Counted from the first letter of the stretch, positions 36,836-48,830 are shown. The stretch is 64,000 nt of DNA from Lycocorax pyrrhopterus obiensis (GCA_014706295.1 JACSVZ010000014.1:72196186-72260185); one strand, 5' to 3'. Notes: a model not told the origin generated them from the letters alone. Translations and numbers: made by a program.

Positions 36836-37191
36836 ATGCTGAAATGTCGCAAATGTTTTCGTGTGTTCAGCCTCCAGCTCCTCCCAAGGGATAGCTCTGG
36901 TCTCTGCTCCCTGTGGCCAGGACAGGACCAGGGAAGGGCTGGAGCTGTCTCAGGAGGGTTGGGATGGATCTCAGGAAAGGTTCTTCCCCCAGAGGGTGCT
37001 GGGCACTGCCCAGGCTGCCCAGGGAATGGGCACGGCCCCGAGGCTGCCAGAGCTCCAGGAGCGTTTGGACAGCGCTGCCAGGGATGCCCAGGGTGGGGTT
37101 GTTGGGGGGTCTGGGCAGGAACAGGGGTGGGACTGGGTGATCCCCATGGGTCCTTCCAACTCAGGGTATTTTAAGATTCTATAATTCACTG
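36836..37191 (+). mobile_element. CR1 LINE 3' fragment of a different subfamily, plus orientation
   Basis: It carries the GGTTCTTCCCCCAGAGGGTG, GGGCACTGCCCAGGCTGCCC and GATCCCCATGGGTCCTTCCA words of a CR1 3' UTR lineage. That lineage differs from the young copies at 34.7, 52 and 62 kb. The tail octamers are ATTTTAAG, ATTCTATA and ATTCACTG (37168-37191). At about 355 bases it is 5'-truncated. Overlapping open frames of about 100 codons are by-products of GC content. Confidence 0.88.
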
Positions 37192-37398
37192 TGGGTGAAC
37201 GTGGAACTTGAGAGAGTTTCCCAACTGTAGATGCACCGCTCAGCCTCTCCCGGTTTCGTGGTGGGATCTGAGTGCTCACTTGCTCTAAACAGGAAATCTC
37301 TGGAGAAGCAAGAAATTATTTGGTCCACTGCTTTAGACAACATGGACACTAAGAGGAGTTTTATTTCGAATGTAATTATACAGTTTTACAGGGTTCTT

Positions 37399-37560
37399 TA
37401 AAAAAAAAAAACAAAAAACAAACCAAAACAAACTAAACAAAAAAAAACCCCAACCAACCAAAAAAAAAAAAAGCCACCACCCAAACCCCAAAACAACAAC
37501 CAAAAAACCTCACAAACAAACAAACAAAAAACCCCAAAAACCCAAACCAACCCAAAAATA
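37399..37560. repeat. A/C-rich low-complexity tract
   Basis: About 160 bases almost without G or T on the plus strand, starting with a run of As and continuing as irregular AAACC, CCAACC and AAACAA words. The minus strand shows spurious Phe/Gly/Trp-rich frames. Confidence 0.8.
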
Positions 37561-40431
37561 TATGGCACAGTAAAATTGCAAGAGGATAAAAGCAAATAAT
37601 TTGAAAGAGTCTCAGCACAAAACAGGTTCAATCTGAACCCAAGTCAAGCTTTAATCATTAACTTCTATGAAAATAGCATGAGAGCTGCTTTTACTGTTGA
37701 TTTTGACAACAATGTCACTATGAGAAACCTGAAAACCCACTTTCTGTGCTGGGGAGAGAGCAGAAGGAAAATAACTATAACGTCACCAAAAAACTCTCTG
37801 CAGCTTTATTTTGTTTTTAGAAGTATAAACAATGTGAACAGAATATCTTTGCAAGCGTATCTCCATAAATTCTTCAAGTATATGGATGTAGGATATAAAC
37901 CTACAGATTTATATAATGCCCTTGATGATGGCATCTGAAAATTTAAGAACTGGACCGTAACAAGCACGGAAAAGTGGGGGTTCTTTCCACTGGTTCTTTT
38001 AGACAGGCTGAAGAATATATAACTAGAAGTGTCCTACATGTTATTGTCAGAGTAAAGGGGTGCAGGGACCAGAAATACCTCACACCAGACATAAATTAAA
38101 CAGAATTATGAATACAAAATGATCAAAGAAATGCTCACACCTAGAAAAAATTCTGAAACAATTCGTATATTTTGTGGTGTCTCTAAAATTTATCAAGATA
38201 TTAAGTATTTGGGTTGGGATTTTTAACTTGTTTGGGTTTTTTAATTTTGTAAACCAGCTTAAGTTCCAAAGGAATCAGACTTTCAAGTAAACCGTTCAGG
38301 TTTTGGAACGGTGCAGGAGACAGACGAAAAATTCTGGATAGGAGACCCTCAGCTGCCAGATTTACAGCACCTTTGTTCTGTGAAAGAGCCAATGTATCAG
38401 ATTGATTCTGTTACAAATATTTACTCACGTGTTTCCTACTGACACGTAAAACTTACAGCGTGCTTGCAGGAAAACGTACTGAAGCTGTGAGCACTGGACA
38501 ATCCTGAAATGCAAATGTTTATGCACAGTATATTAAACATGGCAACGACTCCCTACAGTCAAAAATTGCCCTTCCCACTCTCTTCAGAGGCCTGCTGCCT
38601 TCTAAAGTACATTTACCTCACTTTAAAGATTTCTGGTTTTAATCTTAACCTCTCTGGGAATTCTTCTTTCTGGTTGCCTCTACTGATTTTTTGCGGCATT
38701 ATTCTTTCCTGCTCTTTACTTCACGCTGCAACGCATTACATTTTTCTTATTATATGAATTCTATATTTTTATGATAAGAATTCTCTACTTCCTGAGGCAC
38801 ATTTGGAGGCTAAATTCATTAATATGTATGAGGGGCTCAAACTACAGCAACAAGCACCACTGGGGCTGTATGCATGCATATGTGTATGTATCTCCACAGA
38901 ACCACACAGCTACAGACATACATTAAAACTGATGTATTTTATTGGTAACTGGCACATGTAACCATTACATGAATACACAAATGCTCTGCATTTCCTCTGC
39001 ATTGCTTTCTCCCTCTGCCTTATCAAGCAGATTTCTTTGCTATTCTGTTGGCTGCACTGTGTTTATTATTGTTATCAAACCGCCTTCCTGAATGTTGTGC
39101 CTATGCAAACATGTGGGAGCTCTCCTTAACGTGACTCAGACTCCTTGATTCTTGAGATATTTCCAGCAGAACTGGTGCCAGAATTTATCATGGCTCTCCT
39201 TCAGCCTTTCCACCAACAAGCAGAATTCGGGTTTTGTGGTTTCGGGTTTTTTTCCCATGTTAACAGGTGTGTGATTTGCCAATGCATATCGAAGCTTGTT
39301 TCAGTACAGAAGGTGCTGCACTGTTTAGTAGACCCAAAGTCAAGAGTCTCCAAAGCCTGTAAGGTTTTGTATAGCCTGTACGCCCCAGGTAAATTTGGGC
39401 CTCGTTTTCCTACTCATTAAACAAATACAGACATCAGAACACACTCACAGTCTAAACGGAAGCACAAAATGTGAAGCATATCTGAATTTATAGCTTCTCT
39501 TCACAGACTTGACTCTATGTTTTATACAGGAGAATTCTACAGATATTAATTTTACATATTCACTGGTTTTCAGGCACAATTTGTACACTTTAGACCTTCA
39601 GGCATGGCCCAGGATACATTGGGTACCCAGGGCGCGTTGTAGCTTCTGCTTGAGCTGAAGTATTTTGCTCTCCAAGGTCTGTACCTGCCTGAAGTTCATC
39701 CACCATTGCTTATCACCACCACATGGCTGAGAACATCCAGACTGGAAGATCTTGGAGCCAAGACCATCTTGCATTTTTTGGGCATTTTAGGCCTGGCATA
39801 AATACTGATTTCCAGCCCAGTTCTACAGAAAACTTGAGCAAGCTGAGCAGAGAAGCACTTTCTGACGTTAGGTCTTGGTGGGATTTGTACAGCAGACACC
39901 CTTGGTTGCCATGGCCCACACACCTCCCCTTTGTTTCCTTCACGTACCTTAACACAGATGTAAATCGAGAATTTTGACACTTATTTAGAGTTGTAGTAGA
40001 GAATAATTGCAATGCTACGTTTTAAAGGGGACTGTGGGCATTTTAGTCCTTGTTTTATAGCACTATAATTTATGGTAATGGAGGAAAAAAACTAGTTTGT
40101 ATGATAACACTGCAAAGAATGTTTTAATTACAAGTCAGAAATGTACCATTTGATTTTAACAAACTCGCAACTAATGCACTCTGCTTTGCAAGGTAAAAGT
40201 CTGTCTTCCAATGATTTTTTTTTAAAGAAGTTATAGACTGAGGGTTGTTTATCAAGCAAATTGCTTTAAATATTACACTTTATACACATAGTGCGTAAAG
40301 TCAGTGTATCAGCCATCCAATGCAGTGAAATGTTTGAGTGTGAGATTTTGATACTACAAATCTGTGTTATTACAAAAAGTTTTCTATTTATTAATAATTC
40401 CAGATGGCTAAATGGACCACACTGAGAGCTG
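37561..40431. other. AT-rich non-coding stretch, nothing recognised
   Basis: Unique DNA. Open frames up to about 99 codons occur on both strands (for example 39145-39420 and 39713-40012) without recognisable domains. Confidence 0.5.
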
Positions 40432-40997
40432 TGGCTTACCCGAGGATCCAGAGTCCAAATTCCCATGAGAGACAGATCATGGAGAAGAGGAGAAGGTTGT
40501 GGGGAAGCCCACGGTGAGGCAGCTGTGTCCCTGCAGCCCATGGGGGTCCATGGTGGAGCAGAAACCCATCTGTAGCCAGCAGGAAGGACCACAGAGAGGG
40601 GCAGGGGCAGAGGGTGAGGAGTCCAACCCCTGAGGAGGAAGGAGCAGCAGAGACAACGTGGGACGGACTGACCACAACCCCCATTCCCTGAAACCCTGCA
40701 GGGCAGGGAGGAAGAGAATTCAGGAGTGGGAAGAAGGGAGTGGTGGGAGAAAGGTTTTTTTAAGATTTAGGTTTGTCTCTCATTACCCTACTCTGATTTG
40801 ATTGGTAATTAATTAAACTGGTTTCCCTGAGTCCAGTCTGCTCTGCCCGTGGCAGCAGCTGCTGAGTGACCTCTCCCTGCCCTTATCTCGACCCTCGAGC
40901 CTCTTGCTGTATTTTTTCTCCCCTGTCCAGCTGAGGAGAGGAGTGATAGAGCAGCTTTGGTGGGCACCAGGTGTCCATCCAGGGTCAACTCACCTCA
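40432..40997 (+). mobile_element. Endogenous retrovirus LTR, ERVL-like, 5'-truncated or decayed
   Basis: The sequence follows the 3' part of a well-known avian (passerine) ERVL-type LTR. In order it has a GTGAGGAGTCC...CCCCTGAGGAGGAAGGAG region, GACCACAACCCCCATTCCCTG, then TCTCATTACCCTACTCTGAT, a GAGTGACCTCTCCCTGCCCT region, and a GAGTGATAGAGC...GGTGGGCACC...AGGGTCAACTCACCTCA end with the canonical terminal CA at 40996-40997. The place where related copies have a poly(A) signal (GGTAATAAATTAA) reads GGTAATTAATTAA here, so the AATAAA hexamer is lost. No gag, pol or env sequence or second LTR is visible, so it is a solo LTR or remnant. The left border is approximate. Identification is by recognition of the family, not by search. 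Confidence 0.78.
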
Positions 40998-41059
40998 GAA
41001 ACCACTTTAAAGCTGACCACTAAGGAATCCATCCCACAACAGCACAAAGACGTATTAAT

Positions 41060-41230
41060 TTCCATTTGTGACCTAATTATCTTTTCAGTTGCTGACTCAT
41101 TAGTAGCGGAAGTTTGCATTCCACTGCATTATTGGTAGGTGACTTAGGTATCCATACCTCTCCTGGAAGGTAAAGCAGACGTATTACACTTAGAGCAGAC
41201 AGTCTGCTTCTTAGTAGGCACTATTTGTCA
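41060..41230. promoter_or_regulatory. Candidate regulatory block with AP-1/MAF-like and palindromic CAGAC/GTCTG sites
   Basis: It contains TGCTGACTCA (41090-41099), which fits an AP-1 core with a MAF-type extension. It also has AGCAGAC-A-GTCTGCT (41194-41208), a 15-base inverted repeat whose arms contain SMAD-type CAGAC/GTCTG boxes. The surrounding sequence is repeat-free. Function is inferred from motifs only. Confidence 0.22.
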
Positions 41231-42817
41231 CCTAAAAAAAGATGTGGAGCTTTGATCAGGTTCTTCATTTTTTTTTTCCAGAGATCTCCTGTGATCGTTA
41301 TTTGTGTGTCGAGATACTTTGCGCAAAAAGAAATGTGCTCAAGCTCTAACCTGGCCTTTTCATAGGCATCCTACTCTGTGTCATATAAAACAAGAAGATG
41401 GTTTACAAGTAGTATATTTGTAGAAAAAATATACCCATGTTGGAAGTCAGTGAAATATAATTGACAGTAGCTGTAAGATAAAAGCACCGTATTTCATAGG
41501 ACGAAATTCTTGGAATGAATAATTTAAGCAAATATGGTCATAAACAATTTAGTCACATGGTTAAAGTTTTAGGGTTTTTCCAAGTAGTGCCACAGTTTCA
41601 CAGTTTCAGTTTCACTGAAGAAAATCTGCCTGAAACGACACTCCTTAGTAGTTTTTGCATATTGGGGTCAGCTAGAAACCACATGCTTGTTTGTTTTACT
41701 GTTCCTAATAATCCTTCATTCTGTGAGAAAACACCTCTTGGAGATATCCAAGTGCATGATCTGTACAGTCCTTTTACTTCCTATTACTAAATACCACCCC
41801 ATTTTATTTTCCCTGTCCCAAAACTGTTAAACTCCCCCTGTGTAACTTTGCAATCCTTCCCGCATGGATAGTTCCTCCCAGTTTTGTGCCATGACACAGT
41901 TTAGTTATAAAAACTCCAGTCTGTGTGCCAGACTCCATACGAAAAAGTAAAATTATGTCCTTTGCAGTTAAAGTTCTTGTGAAATTTTTTGTGATGTCCT
42001 CAGACACGCTCTCTTTTCAACACACCCAGTTGCCAGCCCTACTTTAGCTTCTCCTTCAGTTTTCAATTCTTGTAGTAACAGTTCTTTTACTCATCCTCTC
42101 TGCTTCAACAAGTAAGTACCCAAGTGGTTTTTCAAATGTCTTAGAAGTTTAAATTTCTCATTAGGCATAGCTGGCTTCATTGTCTGCTATTACTGAGGTT
42201 ATTAGATCAAAACTTGGGGAATTAGAATCAGACTCATACATCCCCGAGCAGAAACTCACAATTCTGCCTCAAACAGTTTTGACCCAAAATGTTAAAGTTT
42301 GTACTACATTTACCTAACTCATTCGTGTATAAGGTGTATCATCATCTTTACCTAGATGTGTTCTACATATATTTCACACATTATTGATATTTCAATACTT
42401 CTCTGTTATCTCTTCTCAAACCTTGTATCAGGAGCAACATTATTTCAATTTAGCTTTCCATCCTCACAGGAACATCAGGGAACAGAGGTGTGAAACTGGT
42501 CTTACTCCAGCCAATAATTCCCCTCCACATTTTATGGTTATGGCTTTTATTAGTGCTGCAGGAAAGAAAGGGAAGAAGGGGAAATGGGCTTCACCTTCTG
42601 CTCTGACAAGTGCAGAAAGTGTACACTTTCATAATATAAAAATGAGATTAAAGAACATCAAGATATATCAAGTATATAATTGCAAAGAGAAAAATATATT
42701 TAAAGTGTTGAATCCATTAAAATATCTCCTTTAACAAACATGAATAATTGGACGTGTGCTTGAGTAAATTTGCACTGAAATCCCACCAGTTTTATGTGCT
42801 GAAAATAGGTATGCCTC
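41231..42817. other. AT-rich non-coding stretch, nothing recognised
   Basis: Unique DNA with no recognisable gene or element. The 116-codon plus frame at 42384-42734 has no domain. Confidence 0.5.
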
Positions 42818-42880
42818 TGGTTTGGTGTGGGGTTTTGGGGTTTTTTGTTTGGTTGGTTGCTTTGGTTTGGTTTGGTTTTA
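42818..42880. repeat. G/T-rich low-complexity tract
   Basis: GGTTTGG, GGGGTTTT and TTTGGTTTGG words with almost no A or C on the plus strand. It is the inverse-orientation counterpart of the A/C-rich tracts elsewhere in the window. Confidence 0.75.
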
Positions 42881-44959
42881 CTTTTTCCTTTTAATTTTTA
42901 ATTTTAACAAAATTCCTAGTTGCTCAGAGGGTCAGTCTTCATTCCCGTATCAGGCAGGCACTACCATGTGGAAACACTCCTGCTACCAAAGAGGATATCT
43001 AAAACTGGAGTTTAAAACTGAAAATAATAGTCAGGTCAAGTCCTGTAAGTAACAAACTACTTTTAGGACCAGAAGTTGCCCTAAAAGTTTTGCAAGTATA
43101 AGACTCTTGCTGAATTTTTCATGGCAGCAAGTGACTGCCATATAGAAATAAACCCTTTACTTCCAGAGGAGAGAATTACTGACATTTGGGGTTGGGGAGA
43201 TAGACAACGTCTAGATTCTGACATTCAACTCCAGTTAAAACAAGTAAGATTTTTCAAATTTCAAAGTGTGAGAAATAATGGTATATAAAGAAAGAAAAGG
43301 TATTTTCTTCCCGTTAAGAAATGAAATCAACTATCAAATGTGCAATCTAACTCACGTTGAGTAAAATTCAGTGATGTTTGGCTTTATTTCCTTTTTTCTA
43401 TTGCTGGTTTAAAGTTTTGGTTTGGCAAGGCGACTTAAGGCTACACACAGGACTTGTGTGTTTATCTTAAAACACTGAATGCTCTTTTAGCAGCAGTTCC
43501 ATCAGCCAGGAAAACACATATAATCTCCAGCCCCTTCTGCTCCAGAAGGGTTGTCTATTGATTGACACCTTATTAATACCAGATGGAATAAAGGCCGCAG
43601 ACCCAGCTCTCTGCAGGAACCCGTTCAGCTGACCCAAAATCTTGGACACTGGGAGATAAAGAGCAGAATTGTGTCTTTCTTCATCACTTTCATCCATCAG
43701 GACTTTTAGTTCAGAGGTAATCAAGCCCCAGAACCCTCACACGAAACTGTTCATCTCAAGTAATCAAGCAAGTTGCAGAAATTTCCCCTTTCCTGAAGAA
43801 AACTTCTAAATTATAGGAAGGGATAGCAAACCCTCCAAAAGGGTTTCAGTTATCAGGAATTATGGAGTGGAAAAAATTAACTCTCTGAAAGCTCACTATT
43901 CATTAATATGAGAGAGGTTTAGCAAAAATTTAATCAGAAAGACTACATAATAAGAAATTCTTGAGGCATTTGAGTTCATAAAGCAGCCACTTCCACACAG
44001 GCTTCTCCTATTTCCTTGTCACACCCCCTGAACACCACTCACATTCGACAGCTCTGGGAGGAGCATTCAGCTCTGTGAGGCCAAGGAGAGGCTGTTCAGG
44101 CTGCCTTCCACCATGCCTCCCTTGGCAATTTGAACTGCAGTGACACCAAATCCTGTCCTTTATTTTAATACTTGCCATTCCTCTAACGTGGATCAGCATC
44201 TGATGTGTTGGATACAATCCAGGAGACATGGGTTTTGAACATTTCATGTGGAAAAGGAAACAGGATGTGCCTGACCCAGGGGTTGGTGGGCTGCTCTCAC
44301 CTCTCCACTGCTCCATAGCAAGATACTGATTGTTTTGCTGACCTTTGGGAAAGGGGAGGATCTTCCTCCCTGTTCTAAAATGAAAGAACACTCAGGAAAA
44401 GTTTCAAGCTCGCTCATCTCACATAGGAAGAATAACTCAAACTTTGGAGGCAACTGGGGTTTTAAATTATTACTTTCCTCTGCAATTTTTATATTTTTTA
44501 CTGTCTAGGGCAGTTCTGTGTTGCAGCCTGTTTTTTACGATATCCACCTTGAAGCATCTAACTCCCCTGTATGTTGTGGAGAAAAAACTCCGAAACCCTT
44601 ACCCTAAAATTCCACCAAGGACCTGATTATCGATCAGTTTGCTCAATATCACAAGCTGTGATGGGATCAGCAAGCTCAGGCAGGGCCTCCAAATCCTGTG
44701 CCAGCACTTGACCTACTCTCCCTTTGTCTGGCTTATGCTCAGCAGAAGTTTTATTCACCCCAGCCACGACCACAGCAAGGAAATACAGCGCAGAGCATGA
44801 ACTGACGGTCACATGTGGGATGATCAGCAGCTCTCCCTTGACTTCTGCGGGGTGCAGAGCACCAGCAGAGGACCAGAGCCATTAGGACATATTTCATGGT
44901 GCACCGCCAGGAGTCTGGTTGTGAATGGCCTCACTGCAGCTTTCCCTGTTCGTATTCAG
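42881..44959. other. Non-coding stretch, nothing recognised
   Basis: AT-rich to 43.95 kb, then moderately GC-rich to 45 kb. The minus-strand frame of 127 codons at 44008-44391 has no recognisable domain. No transposon recognised. Confidence 0.5.
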
Positions 44960-45120
44960 GAATGAATTACGCAGGGGAGCGCGGGCGAGCGAGCAGATCC
45001 ATCAGCCCGCCTCGCGCTCCCCCTGTCAGAGCAGCAGCCCTGCAAAGCTGGCATGATTCATCAGCACTGCCAGCACATCCTTTCATGTCCCTACATCTCT
45101 CTTAAACATGCGGAAGGGAG
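44960..45120. promoter_or_regulatory. Small CpG-rich cluster, candidate regulatory element
   Basis: About eight CpG dinucleotides fall within roughly 60 bases (44970-45020, around GAGCGCGGGCGAGCGAGC). The surrounding DNA is CpG-poor and no CR1 or LTR signature is present. Retention of CpG outside a transposon suggests an unmethylated regulatory site or a small promoter, though the cluster is far shorter than a classical CpG island. No transcript start or TATA box is evident. Confidence 0.25.
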
Positions 45121-45571
45121 GTGATAACCAGATCCTTTGTGCACAGGCGGATATTTAAATCTCATGTCCTGTGGGTGTATCTCGTGTGTGTAAAGCTTCC
45201 TCTCTGCCATCACCTGATGCATAAATTCCACGCAGCAGAGGAGGAGGAAGCACCCTGACCTTCCACTGCTACCTCCTACTGCATAACCTCATTCTTTCCT
45301 GAGGTGACTTTTTTCCCTCACGCTGTGAAAAGAAACTAACCATGTAATCTTTCGGAACAGTACGGCAAAAATGTTTTACTATAATGGAATGAATGTTTCA
45401 TTTATCACAGAGTTCTGACTGCAGATTTTTCCACGGTATGCAGTGTGTTAGCTTTGTACAGTGGCACAGGTAACTGAGCCCAGGTGGACTCTGATTTCCC
45501 ACCTGAGAATCAGGGTTTGAAGCCTTTAAAAAAATGAGAATTAGTGTATGTTGAAGAACATTCCCTGATAT
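45121..45571. other. Non-coding spacer, nothing recognised
   Basis: Unique sequence leading up to the older CR1 copy. Confidence 0.5.
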
Positions 45572-45974
45572 TATGGAATAATGGGATCATTAAGGTTCAA
45601 AGAGCCCTTTAAAATCATAAAGTCAAACCATTCCCCCACCACTGTCAAATCCGTCACTAAACTACATCTCCAAGAACCATGTCTAGAGATCTTCTAAATA
45701 TCTCCAGAGATGGTGACTCGTCCCCTTCCTTGGGCAGCCTGTGCCAATGCCTGACCACCCTTCCAGAGAAGAAATTTTCCTTGATATCCAGTTTAAACCG
45801 TGCCTGGCACAACTTGAGGTCATTTCCTGTTGTCCTGTCCCTTGTTCCCTGGGAGCAGAGCCTGACGTCCAGTCAGGGAGCTGTGCAGAGCCAGAAGGTC
45901 TCCCCCGACCCTCCTTTTCTCCAGGCTGAGTCCCCTCATCTCCTTCAGCTGCTCCTCATCAGACTTGTGCTCCA
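45572..45974 (-). mobile_element. CR1 LINE fragment, older and diverged, minus orientation
   Basis: The left end has degraded inverse octamers (TATGGAAT, AATGGGATCAT) followed by TTAAGGTTCAAAGAGCCCTT, the reverse complement of the CR1 AAAGGTCTTTTCCAACCTTAA-like 3' end. Further right it keeps the order of the CR1 body in reverse: CTCCAGAGATGGTGACTC, GGGCAGCCTGTGCCAATGCC, CTTGAGGTCATTTCCTGTTG, TCTCCAGGCTGAGTCCCCTC and a GACTTGTGCTCCA end. It is about 400 bases long and 5'-truncated. Substitutions are spread throughout, so it predates the young copies in this window. Confidence 0.88.
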
Positions 45975-48089
45975 ATATGGGTGTGTGTCCATATTCAGCA
46001 CACCTTTCTTTCCCAAATTAGGTGAACTCTCTCCTCCCCAATTTCAATCCTCTAAATTACAAGGAATGATTTTCTTATAGGTGTTTTAGGAGTGTTGGCA
46101 CTTGAGAACCGAATTGCAATACCTTTATTTTTTCCGTAACTGCAGTTCTTGTCTCTTTTCTCCTTCAGTGCTGATACATCAAATCACGATTTTGGCTCTC
46201 ATTTATAGCAGCTGTGTAAGTAGTAACAACAGATGTTTCATTTTTCCATCAGAATATTGCCACTGGAATACAGAACACAAAACTCAAATCAGAATTAAAT
46301 TTTGCTGCCTAAAAAAAAAAAAAACCAAACCTGTTTTACGTATACTTCCAAGTGATAAAAAAAGCATAAAAGACATGTATCATGACATGCTGTGATTACT
46401 AAAGCAGGCTTTAACATAACTTGATAATAATCCCCAGATCTCACGTATAACCAGGACTAATTAATTCCCCTTGATTCAGACCATCTGAAGTGGCACAGCT
46501 TTGCTTCAGACTTTTTCCTAATAGCAAAATAGGTCTTTTCATTCACATAGTTCTTGCAAGTTTGGAAGCCAGTGCCTTTTTCCAAAATCACAGCTCTGTG
46601 TCTCAACTGAAACGTAATCTTGCTGTCTGGATAAACAGAAGCAGACTTGATAAAGAAAGGCATTTCAGATTATTATTTTAGAATATGTGTATGACTTAAA
46701 ATTGGTTATAGAAAATGAAGTGCAATGATGCACTTGCAGGTAAAAGGAACGTGTCCATGCTCGTAGGAAGAGAAACAGTATCATACAAAGAAGTGGCTCT
46801 GGAAAGACTGAGGTCGTGGCAAGCAACATGAAAAGGTCCCTGCATTTTACTGCTGGTGTTAATTCATATTTTCATTGAAAGGCACCCTTTTTTTCCTAGT
46901 TTTGAGTGCCTGACTGAACAGAGTCATGGACAATGTGCTCTAGCTGGCTCTGCTTGAACAGAGGAGTTGAACTGAACATCTGCAGGTGTCTCTTTGAAAA
47001 TAAACAGTTCAAAGATTTGACCCATCGACTTCGGCAAATAATTTGAGTCGTGCAGGTTTTTTTCAGTGAGGAAGATATCAATTCCTGTTTTGAAGATTAC
47101 GAGATCTCACTTCATCCTTGAAAAGTTCTTATTTAAGTAGTCCTGCTCTTGTTCATAAAACTGTGTTTTATTTGCAACCTACGTTTTTGTAGCTCTAAAA
47201 AAAGCGCTTGATATCACAACGTCTTGCAAGACCTTAAGGTACGGTAACTTTTGCTATCATTGGTGTCATTCTAGGTTTCATGCAAAGAGACCATTCTCAT
47301 ATTTTAATAAATTTTGGATGGTCACACCCATTTGTCCAGTTAGAAGATGTAAAAAGCCTCCTCTATATTTGTACACACAAAATATGAGCATGCATGCAGA
47401 GTAAAGTCATATATGACAAAATACTCTGCAGGAAAATGGGGACAATTGGTGCCCCAATCTCCCCTGGATCTTGAATTCTCATCCTTTTCATGGTAATCTG
47501 CCTTCTGTGTCAATCCCACTTCCCTGGAATGCTTTAATACCTGGAATGATACGAAATTATAACAGTAAAATGTAGGAAGTTACGGCTTTTGCAGACCTGA
47601 CACACATCACAGTCATTAATGGAAGGCTTTTATTTTCTGTACAATGGAGAGGCACTTAGACTAAACTCCTGCCTCCAAACATCTCACTGGCTGCATTTTT
47701 AATTTCTTCACACACACATTATTATGCAATGTGTTTTGGGGATGTTAACTCACTTTTTCCTTTCCTTTTAAATCTCATTATAAACTTAGAAATGTAATTG
47801 TCCAAGTTCCATTACAATACAGAATTGAGATACAAATTAAAGATTTCTCTATTTAGGTCAGCACTATGTTTTAACCTCTAGAGAGATTCTAATGGTGCTT
47901 ATAAAAGTCTCCATTTTTTTTCAAATTAACGTAGAAATACTAATCAACCAGCAGAGGAAGAATTTACAAAGCAACTCCAGGTGGGGCTTCCTTTTAAGGA
48001 AAAAAACCCCTCATCTTGAATTCTGCAAACAACATTATAAAAAATCCAGGGTGGATCAGAAATTACGTTTGCAATAAGAATGCCAGACG
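45975..48089. other. AT-rich non-coding stretch, nothing recognised
   Basis: Unique DNA with an A-run near 46310-46323; no gene or transposon recognised. Confidence 0.5.
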
Positions 48090-48196
48090 ACAAAATAAAA
48101 AAAAAAAATAAGAAATAAAAAAGAAAAAAAAAGAAAAAAAAGAAAAAACCCAACAAACTAAACTAACCAGCCAATCGAACAAACAAAAAACCCCAA
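48090..48196. repeat. A-rich tract grading into A/C-rich sequence
   Basis: AAAT, AAAG and poly(A) words (48095-48146) pass into CCCAACAAACTAAACTAACC and CAAACAAAAAACCCC. It belongs to the same group as the other A/C tracts. Confidence 0.75.
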
Positions 48197-48269
48197 ACCC
48201 TGGGCTTTTGACTGATGTAAATTGTCATCACAAAATCTTCAGCTCCTCACAACTTCAGGAGAGCTACAC

Positions 48270-48830
48270 ATTCGAGGCAGCTGATAAACTGGCACTGCTT
48301 ACTACATTATTTTATTTCCTTGTCTCATGTGACTTCTCATTAAATATTATTGTCCTCTTTTGGCACTCAGCTGTGATAACATGAAAGCAATACAGATAAG
48401 AAATTCATTTGTTAAGGATGAGGGATTCTCCTAATTGGAAAGGAATGTTCCAAAGAACAATGTTTCATTGACATGGGTTTAATACCTGACTGGTTTGATA
48501 AGGTAAATAAGACTCAGGACAATTTAGACTGCCAAAAATGTAGGCTTCACAAAAGATGTGGTTGAATTTAGATGAAGTTTATGAAACTCTACTTTTAATT
48601 TAAGAAAAAATATGCCATTACTCTTTAACACATCAGGTGTAATTGGCTGTAATCCACTCAAATTAGTAAGTATTGTTGTGATATAAAGTATGTTTGCCAT
48701 CATGCATAATTCTCTTGGCCTGCAAAATTTTCACTGTGCTCTTAAAATATGCTGCTCTATTAACAGCCAAATGGAATATGTCAAATTAAAGAGATTATTT
48801 ATTTTGAATTAAATATTTCTTGAGTTTTGA
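48270..48830. promoter_or_regulatory. Candidate conserved regulatory block with clustered homeodomain-type sites
   Basis: Within 48630-48660 there is an E-box CAGGTG (48634-48639) directly abutting TAATTG (48640-48645), then an OTX/bicoid-type TAATCC (48650-48655). About 20 bases on are an ATTGTT SOX-type core (48672-48677) and a POU-like ATGCATAAT (48702-48710). The block is long, repeat-free and little decayed in appearance. Together these suggest a neural or developmental enhancer. This is inference from motifs. Confidence 0.28.

Noticed and set aside
37398..37631. Minus-strand frames rich in Phe, Trp, Gly and Val that look membrane-like
   Set aside because: They are translations of an A/C-rich tract read on its G/T-rich strand; the same happens at 7.9, 18.8 and 42.8 kb.
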